The notes beneath the pieces were generated by a model that saw only the letters and a program-made list of their open reading frames with translations, did not search any database and was not told the origin of the DNA. A stretch of DNA of 64,000 nucleotides, taken from positions 630,083,240-630,147,239 of the forward strand of contig NC_081415.1 in assembly GCF_030272615.1 (NCBI RefSeq), given 5' to 3'. Of this stretch, positions 56,533 through 64,000 are shown piece by piece. A program made the position numbers and the translations under genes. Position 1 is the stretch's first letter. The number at the start of each line of letters is the position of its first letter. The DNA comes from Cryptomeria japonica (Eukaryota; Streptophyta; Pinopsida; Cupressales; Cupressaceae).

Positions 56533-58708
56533 GATATGGATTTGATAGATAACTTGATTTGATTTGTGGTGTTTCAAGTTGAAATGATCTGATACTGATA
56601 TGGATTGATATGATGTGGAACTTGATTAGATTTTCAATGTTTCAAGTTGATATGAATTTGATTTGATGAGGAAACTGATATTGGACATGTTTTGCGTGTG
56701 ATAGGAGCGGCTTGGGGTTGTGTAGTCATGAGAGCGATTTACGAGACTGTGGTCTTTGATACCACGACTGACACATGCAAACATGGACATTATTGAGAGA
56801 TGTGGACTATCCTCTTTGTTAGAGATGCCTCGATATATCATTAACTAGGGTTTATTGACAACTTTGACCGAGAGGTGGCATAGTGACACCAACACCTTTC
56901 ATTTGGCGATAGGTAAGATTACAGTGACACTTGAAGATTGCTACTGGATTTTGTGGATTCTCGTGGTAGGTACACTATTTCCATATGAGAAAACTGAGGA
57001 GGGTGGCACAAAGGCTCTTCGCTGGATATTACAGGATGATACGGTTTGCGGATATGAGGTCCCCTAGCAGGAGTTCATTGATTTAGATTATGCTCCTCTA
57101 CCATCAGTGCTGGCAGGATTTATATGTGGCTTCTTATGTCCCGACCGTAGGTCAAAGGGACTAGCATTAGGATGGGGGTTGGTCTTGGAGGACATGGTGA
57201 CACAGGGTCGCCAATTTGCCTGGGGGTTTGCTATGTTGGCCCACTTATACAAGGACCTGCATCAGGTGGTTTACTTGGGATATGGGAGTCTATCAGCTAG
57301 GGTTATGTTGCTATAGGTGTGGGCATGGGAGCATATTCCCGCAGCGAGGCCACTGGAAGATAGAGATAGGCCAGTTGCGTGTGCTTATGCCTATGGATAT
57401 AGAGGGATAGTTGTCTAGCGCAAGCTAGGCAAACTAGAGCATTGGAGGTGAGTGCTTGATGATATTAACACAATCGTTTGGAGACCGTATATGCATTACA
57501 AGGTGTGGACAGAGGATGGGATGGAGATGCCTTATGTCTACATGTCCCAATTTTTGATAGGGCGAACGCCCTTTGTTATTGAGAGATTTCTGCACAGCTG
57601 AGTTTTGCGGCAGTATGGACAACAGCAGGGGATACCCCAAGGAGCATGCTTGTATGCTCAACGGAGGGAGGATGTACCAGAGGGGGGACCCACTATTGAT
57701 AGCGTGGTGGTGGTTGAGGATTTCTTTCACCTACCCGGCCAGATCTGGGATTATGCCTATGAGATAGTGGATGCAGGTATGATAGAGGAGTTCTCAGCAC
57801 TCTTTGCAGCTCATGTTGTTACCAGGATATCAGATCCAGCGGAGATGATTCTCTCTTTTGATGGTGATGAGGATGAGCAACCCGAGAGGATAGGGAGAGA
57901 GGGAGAGGAGGGAGAGGAGTTAGATGAGGGAGGTGGGGATGGTGGAGGAGGTGGTCGAGGTCCATGTGGAGATAGGGGGAGAGTTGATCGAGGGAGGAGA
58001 GGGGATAGAGGTGGAGCTGGTGGTGACAAATGGATATGGGTGGAGAGAGTTGTGTGGCGGGCTGTGGAGGATAGAGGGAGGGGAGGTTTGGCTATTGGAG
58101 CTGGTGGTGGTGAGCGAGTGGGAGAGGTGATAACAACTGTGGGAGTGATAGATGATTTTAGACGACCGACCCAGAGGAGGAGGTCATATGTTTTACCCCC
58201 ACCAGCACCGAGGATAGGGAGAGGGACAAGAGGTACCACTACACAGGTACCCCTCCAGATTCAGATTCCCACTCACCGAGAGGATGCTCAGATCAGATCC
58301 TTACAATTATCAATGTAGCATCTGTAAACACAGTTGTTGGTTCGTTAATGTCAGATTACTCAGCTTACTACTGAGCAGGATACAGTTTTGGAGTGGTTGG
58401 GTCAAGTTGAGGCTCGAGCAGATAGCTTGGAGAGAGTAGCGGCAGGTGGCTTGACGAGAGACACCCTGAGGGAGTTGGTGTATACAGCTAAGGAGGCTAA
58501 GTATTACTGATGACATTATGAGGATGTGGTACCTAGGGAGCGCAATGTTCCTAGTTTCACAGTGACGAGATCCAGTCGATCTAGGCAGACTGGTTCGAGG
58601 ACAAAGAGTAGAGGCATGACTGGGCCTACTCATCAAGATCCACCTGGGGATCAAGATGCTGGGACATCTACTGCAAGATTGTCACCCTCAGGAGATAGTC
58701 ATACCTGA

Positions 58709-59880
58709 GAGACATTGTCTCTATTGTATTTTGATTATTTTGTTGTTTTTGGGATAGACATGACATATTTTGTATACTTGATCATTTTTGAGATATATAT
58801 ACAACACCATTTGCTTTGATCCTCATGTGATGTTTTTCATGGATGATGCTTTCTATATGATCTTGATGATTCTATGATGATGATGCAATGCTTAGATAGA
58901 TGCATGTGATTTATGTTATTTGATAGTTGATGGATAATGATGTGATGATGTATGATGCATGAGAAGTATTTTAAAAATGAAATGCATGATAATGATATGC
59001 TATGAGATGTATCTTGAAAATGAGATGCAAGATATTGATAATGATGTGAGATGTATGATATTGATAATGATGTACAACTAATTGTAAAATGATATACAAC
59101 TAATTGATAAAATGATATGCAACTAATTGATCATCCTCATTTTGCGTTTGTCATTCTTGTATAGTCACATGTTTTTTCTTTCTTTGTGGTTATCATCATT
59201 GAGCATTGATTTGTTGGGATATGTTGAAAATTTATACAAGCATAATGGTATAATTGAACCATAATGACCTAAGAAAAAAATTTACATGATTTTTGATTTT
59301 GCAAGATGGCACAAGTGTCGAGGTATAATTGAACCAAGATGACCTGAGTGAGACTTGCATATAAATAGACAAGATTAAACCATTTATGCCAGATGCAAAC
59401 ATTTTATACTTCAGAAAATCATCCATCATGTGTTTGAATCGTTAAGTGTATCAATGTTTTGTTCTCGTGATTGTTTGGTTGCTTGCTAGATATGATGATC
59501 TTAGTCTGCTGCAAGTTTTGATTTAGAGCGGAATGGTGATCAATGTTTCCCCTAGCTAAATTTACCTCCTGAGGTGGATATGTACAGTGATTACCAAGCC
59601 ATGGTGGGATATGATGAAATGATTTTTGATAGAAACAAAGACAGTGACTACACTAAGTATGTCCTGGATAATGCTATGTTGATAAAGTGTTGGGCGATGG
59701 CTAGTAGTGCTTGACTGTGGATACACAAGTTGGAGAATAAAGATAGATAGAGGAGTTGTCCTCTCACAATAGCGTCTATTGCCAAGTTTTCACCAGTTGT
59801 TTTTATTGTACCTTTTTATTTGCTTTTTCTTTTTTTTCTTTTTTTTGACTTTTTCATGCATTAGACTGCTCAAGTATAGT
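58709..59880. other. Spacer between the antisense gene and the Tat integrase
   Basis: Holds the presumed 3' ends of the two converging genes. 58850-59130 is rich in short, diverged 'gatgatgtatgatgc' and 'caactaattgataaaatgatatg' repeats. Poly-T runs near 59810-59850. No coding sequence or clear terminator signal was identified. Confidence 0.45.
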
Positions 59881-61065
59881 ATTTCTTCAAATGGATGTTG
59901 TTAGTTGGTTCATCGAGCACATCTCCTTCTGAAGTTGTTAGCTGATAGGCGCCTGATCCATAGGCTGATATAAAGACATAGGGACCTAACCAGTTAGGTT
60001 CAAATTTCTGTTTCTTTTCCTGATCTTGTTGATTTCTAGGATTTTCTTTAAGTACTAGATCACCAATTTTAAAATCCTAGGGATGACCTTGTGATTGTAG
60101 CTTCGGCACATGCGTTGCTGATATGCTTTGAGGTGAGTGTAGGCATGTTTTCACTTTTCATCTAGAAGTTCTAGCTCTTGTAGTCAATTGACTTGATACT
60201 CTTCATCTAGAATGAGGCCTTTTAAAGATACTCTAAGAGATGGGATTTCTACCTCTAGGGGTAAAATTGCTTCTGATCCATACACCAACGAATATGGCAT
60301 AGCTCCTGTAGGTATGTGGATGCTAGTTCTGTATGCCCAAAGTGCTGGATTGAGTTGTACATGCCAATCTTTTCTTGCATTATTTATTGTTTTCTTGAGG
60401 ATTTTCAATATTGTTTTGTTGGATGCCTCAACTTGACCATTCCCCTGTGGGTAGTAAGGTGTAGAGAAATGATGTTGGATATTGAATCGTTCACATAGTT
60501 CTCACACATCCTGGTTTTTGAAAGGTTGTCCATTATCTGTGATGATGGAACTTGGAATGCCATATCTGTAGATCCGATAATTAACAATGAAAGAAGCAAT
60601 CTATTTTCCAGTTACTGTGGTCATGGGGACCGCTTCAATCCATTTGGTAAAATATTATGTTGCAATGATAATGAACTTATGTCCATTTGAAGATGAAGGG
60701 TGTATTTTACCCACTAAGTCCAGTCCCCACTAGCAAAAAGGCCAGGATGTTTTGAATGGTTGCAGTTCCTGTGTTGGTGCATGTATAAGATTGCCATGGA
60801 TTTGGCATTTAGGACATTTCTTTGCAAAATGATAAGAAACCTTTTCCATTGTTGACCAGTAATATCCTATTCATAGAAGTTTTTTAGCAAGAGTAGGACC
60901 ACTTGAATGTGTGCCACAGATACCTTCGTGAAGCTCTTGTAAAGAAGAATCGGATTCATTACGATCAAGGCAACGAAGAAGAGTACCATCTAGACCTCGA
61001 TGGTACAAAGTATCAGTAGTGAGAGTATAACAGGCGGCTTGCCGGATAAAGTTGCTTTTTTGGTT
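59881..61065 (-). pseudogene. Tat integrase
   Basis: On the minus strand the zinc region (near 60790-60860) has AKKCPKCQIHGNLIHAPTQE. The core follows: FIIIAT, a stop, YFTKWIEAVPMTT, where the stop (60655-60657) replaces the usual first catalytic Asp. Then come IITDNGQPFKNQ (second Asp intact) and TPYYPQGNGQVEASNKT (Glu intact). The C-terminal part, WHVQLNPALWAYRTSIHIPTG and MPYSLVYGSEAILPLEVEIP, is typical of this lineage, and the tail runs to about 59881. Several more stops follow 60184. An active enzyme would insert element DNA into the genome. Confidence 0.9.
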
Positions 61066-61620
61066 TCAAGATAGGTCAATGGGTAGGGTATTGGTTTTGA
61101 GATAGTCATATATTATTCTGTATAACGGAGAGCTAGAACTAGTTAAGGTATAGATAACATGGGATGCAGAATGGTCATAGGCTAGGGAGAACAAATTCTC
61201 TACTAAAAACTCATAACGACTCTGTTGCTCTGGAATTTGTAGCAGTGAAGCGACAATAGCCATTGCATCGACTGCTCTATTGTTCAACCTTGGTATTTGC
61301 TCAAAGGTGATGTGTACTACAAAATATTGTTTGAAATCATCCACCATTCGTTTGTATGGTAGCAACTTGTCATCTTTTGTCTGATAGTCATCATTGATCT
61401 GATTTATGACTAGTTGTGAATCTCCGTAGACTTTCAATTCTGTGATTATCCATTCCACTGCCATTTTGATGCCTGTAACTAGTGCCTCATATTCAACAAT
61501 GTTATTTGTGCATGGAAACATGAGTCTATATGATCTTGGTATGGTGTGCCCGTCAGGAGTGATGAACAGAATGCCGACACCTGAACCATGTTGAGTGTAG
61601 GAACCATCAAATTATAGGGT
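61066..61620 (-). pseudogene. Second (archaeal-type) RNase H of the Tat element
   Basis: It starts near 61620 with FDGSYTQHGSGVGILFITPD and continues PCTNNIVEYEALVTGIKMAV, LKVYGDSQLVINQINDDYQT and FEQIPRLNNRAVDAMAIVAS. The Asp, Glu and Asp residues of the RNase H site are visible (FDG, VEYEAL, YGDSQ, and VDAM for the usual ADAL). A stop stands just before FDGSY. This extra RNase H besides the ordinary gypsy one is a lineage marker for Tat. Confidence 0.88.
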
Positions 61621-62995
61621 CCATTGCTTGGTGGAAATAGCAAGAACATCCCTATCTGGAAATTTAATCTCCATTGGTTGTTTATCTATTAATGGTGCAT
61701 TGGCTAATTGATCTGCAATCACTTGTCCTTTGATAGAACTTCATTCTATGTAGTGGATATCAAATTCGCTGAGAATCATCACCCATTTAGCCAATCTACC
61801 AGTGGGAGCTACTTTGTTGAGTAAGTACTTTAGAGGGTCAATTTTTGCTACTAGCTTGATTGTATGAGCTAGCATGTAGTGTCAGAACTTTTGAGAAGAA
61901 AATACCACTGTTAGACAAGCCTTCTCAATGAATGTATAATTGAGCTCATATCCATTAAAAGTTCTACTGATGTAATAGATAGCTCATTCCTTTCCTTCTT
62001 GATTTTCTTGTGCTAACAGTGCCCCCAGTGATATATCTGTTGTTGATATGTACAGAATAAGTGGCTTCCCTACTATTGGTGGTATGAGAACTGGTGGGTT
62101 CATTAGATATTGCTTGATTTGGTAGAATGATTCTGCATATTTGGCCTTCCATCTGAATGGTACATTCTTATGTAGCAAATGATTGAATGGTAGACTTTTA
62201 TCTGCTAGTTGAGCGATGAATTGCCTGATTGACTGGAGTTGTCCTTGCAAGGATCTGAGTTGACTGATGTTCTTAGGTGGTGGCATCTCCATGATGGCTT
62301 GTACCTTTGCTGGATCTACTTCAATGCCCTTTTTTGAGACTATGTAGCCTAATTATTTGCTTGATGTAACCCTAAAGACACACTTCTTAAGGTTGAGCCT
62401 AACTTGAAATTTTTCCAATTTGTCAAAAATCTTTTCTAAGATGCTTAGATGTTCTGCTTGGGTAAATGACATAGCTAGTAAATCATCCACATAGTCCTTC
62501 ATGAAGGTATGCATCATGTCATGAAAGATTGTTGTCATTACTCGTTGATAAGTTTCCACAACATTCTTTAAGCCAAATGACATGAAATTCCAATAGTATG
62601 TTCCCCAAGATTGGTAAATGTTGTTTTATCTTGATCCTCTGGAGCTATCTTGATTTGATTATAGCCAGTGATAGCATTGCATGGCCTATTGTGAGGTCTA
62701 CAATTATGTCGATACTAGGAAAAGGAAAGTCATCCTTTGGACAGGCTTTGTTGACATCTCTAAAATAGGTGCATATCCTGATGCTGCCATCTGGTTTTGA
62801 AACTGGCATGATGTTGGAAATCCATTCAGCATAGTCGATAGGTCGAATAAATCCGACATCTAATAGTTTCTTTAGCTTCGCTTTGACCATGAGTGCTACA
62901 TGTGGATTCATCTTTCTCAATTTTTGCTTAACTAGGTTGGCTCCCAGAGCAATGGACAAGTGATGCATGATTAAGTGTGGATCAATCTCGGGCAT
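61621..62995 (-). pseudogene. Tat reverse transcriptase and gypsy RNase H
   Basis: The reverse transcriptase starts upstream of 62995 with MPEIDPHLIMHHLSIALGAN and continues LLDVGFIRPIDYAEWISNIM and KPDGSIRICTYFRDVNKACP. Then HAMLS runs directly into the GYNQI codons: about 16 bases encoding the FMDGYS block (first catalytic Asp) are missing near 62660-62670, and the frame shifts. MSFGLKNVVETYQRVMTTIF follows, then YVDDLLA (62474-62497) with both Asp intact. The ordinary RNase H region follows (LRSLQGQLQSIRQFIAQLAD, PLILYISTTDISLGALLAQE, then GYELNYTFIEKACLTVVF), with further stops down to 61621. Confidence 0.92.
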
Positions 62996-64000
62996 ATTTG
63001 CATATGACCAAGCAAAATTGATTTTCTTTTCTTTGAAAAATTGGATAAACTCTGATCTTTCTTCCTCTGTCAGAGATTCTACTAGGTGTATGTTTTTGGT
63101 TGCTTCTGTTGTACCAATGTTGATTTATTGAGTAGGCTCAATCAATATGGGTGATCACTCCTGATAGTGTTCAGGAAGAGTGTCAAGTCTCCCATCTTTA
63201 GGGTCCCTTAAAAAGGTTTTCACCTGCAGATGTGTCCTTTATTTTTACTTTTTTGTGATCTAGTGCTGCCATTGACTGGTTTTCAGCAGTAGATCCTTTA
63301 TTTCGTTCATTTTTGTGACTGATAGACTTGGCACTCCCCTGATTGCAGATGTCATTACTTTGTTCACTGGTAGAGTTTGTTTCCGGGTTGACGGTACACA
63401 AGTAATGGATAATGGAATCATCGTTTGGGAAAATTGGTACGTCATGATTTTCAAGTTTGTCCCAGTCTATTAGGTCAGGAAAGATAAGTCGTAAAGAGTC
63501 ATTGGGTGGGTTGAGTTCAGCTGTTGTAAGTGTCAGGATGGAGGTATCATTGTGGTTGGCCGAGATATTAAATAAGTTAATGATTTTTGCGAGGTCTTCG
63601 ATGGTATCATCTTCCGTGTAAACTTGCTCGTAATGTCATTGCTCACTTTCCTTGGCGTCATAGATATTCTATGGACCAAATTCAAGTAGTCTAGGTTTTG
63701 TGCCTTGTTCTTCTTGAGAAAGGAGTGTATGACTGGTATTTTTAGCAATATCTTCAGTAACATTAGAACAGCTGCCCCATTCATATTCATTTGAATTAGT
63801 CTCTGAGGTATTATCCCAGATTCTTTTAGTGCTATGGACTAGTATGTTGTAGGGTGAAAACAAGTCCTTGATGATTGATACTAGTCTGATAGTTTTCTCT
63901 GATTCTGTATCAGATCCTGCTTCTACTCATTACATCTGTTCATATACTGTTTCTCCTCGCGGAGTAATGATGTTGTTAGGGGGTGATTCTTCTTTGTTTG
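62996..64000 (-). pseudogene. Linker upstream of the Tat reverse transcriptase (window edge)
   Basis: Acidic, Ser/Asn-rich minus-strand reading with stops: SETNSNEYEWGSCSNVTEDI, EDDTIEDLAKIINLFNISAN and LTTAELNPPNDSLRLIFPDL. The first phrase resembles TETNSNELEWDSYHS in the gypsy linker near 22900, which ties this element to the gag-protease remnant at 22593-26153. No G-patch is visible before the window ends. Confidence 0.6.

Larger units (their letters stand above)
55374..58708 (+). pseudogene. Plant-mobile-domain gene (two exons), antisense inside the Tat element
   Basis: Exon 1 is 55374-55448, 25 codons beginning MLVPHASHRFERIRRYQR, and ends at a GTAAGT donor. Exon 2 is 56705-58708, after the acceptor GTGATAG. 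Both junctions are in phase 0. Exon 2 keeps a single reading frame for 668 codons, broken only by about a dozen stops (56723, 56729, 56846, 57065 and others), with no frameshift. The PMD wording is clear: LLTTLTERWHSDTNTFHL, ITVTLEDCYWILWI, then LAGFICGFLCPDRRS and WRPYMHYKVWTEDG. A Gly/Arg/Glu-rich stretch (57890-58110) and a short helical region (LEWLGQVEARADSLERV) follow. Plant mobile domain proteins include the MAIN/MAIL group and many transposon-carried versions. The role here is unknown; the copy is dead. Confidence 0.82.
53499..64000 (-). mobile_element. Tat-lineage Ty3/gypsy element with an antisense extra gene (partial)
   Basis: In minus-strand order from the window edge: linker, reverse transcriptase, a gypsy RNase H, a second archaeal-type RNase H, integrase, a spacer, an antisense plant-mobile-domain gene, the polypurine tract and the 3' LTR. 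Two RNase H domains and a long region between integrase and 3' LTR are hallmarks of the plant Tat/Ogre lineage. Its 5' LTR and gag should lie beyond 64000. Multiple stops make it inactive. Confidence 0.82.

Noticed and set aside
57811-58239. Pro/Ser-rich minus-strand frame of 142 residues
   Set aside because: It is the mirror of the Gly/Arg/Glu-rich part of the plant-mobile-domain frame on the plus strand.

Overview
This is a stretch of plant nuclear DNA from a large, repeat-rich genome. It is built almost entirely of LTR retrotransposons, many inserted into one another, around one intact host-type gene. The mix of element families, the long LTRs (about 0.8 to 3.5 kb) and the AT-rich spacers would suit a gymnosperm such as a conifer; that is inference only, and no sequence here is diagnostic. 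No bacterial features, rRNA, tRNA or CRISPR array was seen.

Layout. 1-1475: Ty1/copia pol remnant (minus). About 1490-3949: 5' part of a Ty3/gypsy element (plus), with probable LTR, primer binding site and broken gag. 3957-6355: AT-rich, LTR-like. 6357-20765: a Ty1/copia element (minus; 5' LTR 19366-20765, pol running down to RNase H at 6357, 3' end missing). Its integrase is split by a complete gag-only Ty3/gypsy-type element (8648-16482, 5-bp target duplication GGACC). 20766-22592: a short element with two similar about 587-bp LTRs and almost no interior. 22593-26153: gag, protease and G-patch remnant of another gypsy element (minus). 26931-37099: a probable solo LTR split by a complete chromovirus (27181-36826, target duplication CCAAC), which is itself split by a 3.45-kb solo-LTR-like insertion (30115-33567, target duplication CCCAA). 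37100-41209: decayed gypsy sequence and microsatellites. 41210-42595: an intact intronless UNC93-like membrane protein gene (minus). 44872-45336: RNase H tail of a LINE. 46292-48470: copia 5' LTR and broken gag (plus). 48500-49244: an orphan coding remnant. 49245-53498: 3' LTR and shrunken interior of a copia element (minus). 53499-64000: the 3' portion of a Tat-lineage gypsy element (minus), carrying in antisense a two-exon plant-mobile-domain gene, now a pseudogene.

How it works together. Almost every element is dead, with in-frame stops, frameshifts or lost catalytic residues. The youngest-looking element is the gag-only one: its 821-residue Gag frame is open, its LTRs are nearly identical and its target duplication is perfect. 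It has no reverse transcriptase or integrase and would depend on enzymes from another element. The most unusual structures are its stem-loop module shared between leader and LTRs, the arrays of palindromes inside two different LTRs, and the antisense plant-mobile-domain gene with its own TATA box, intron and intronic repeats inside the Tat element.
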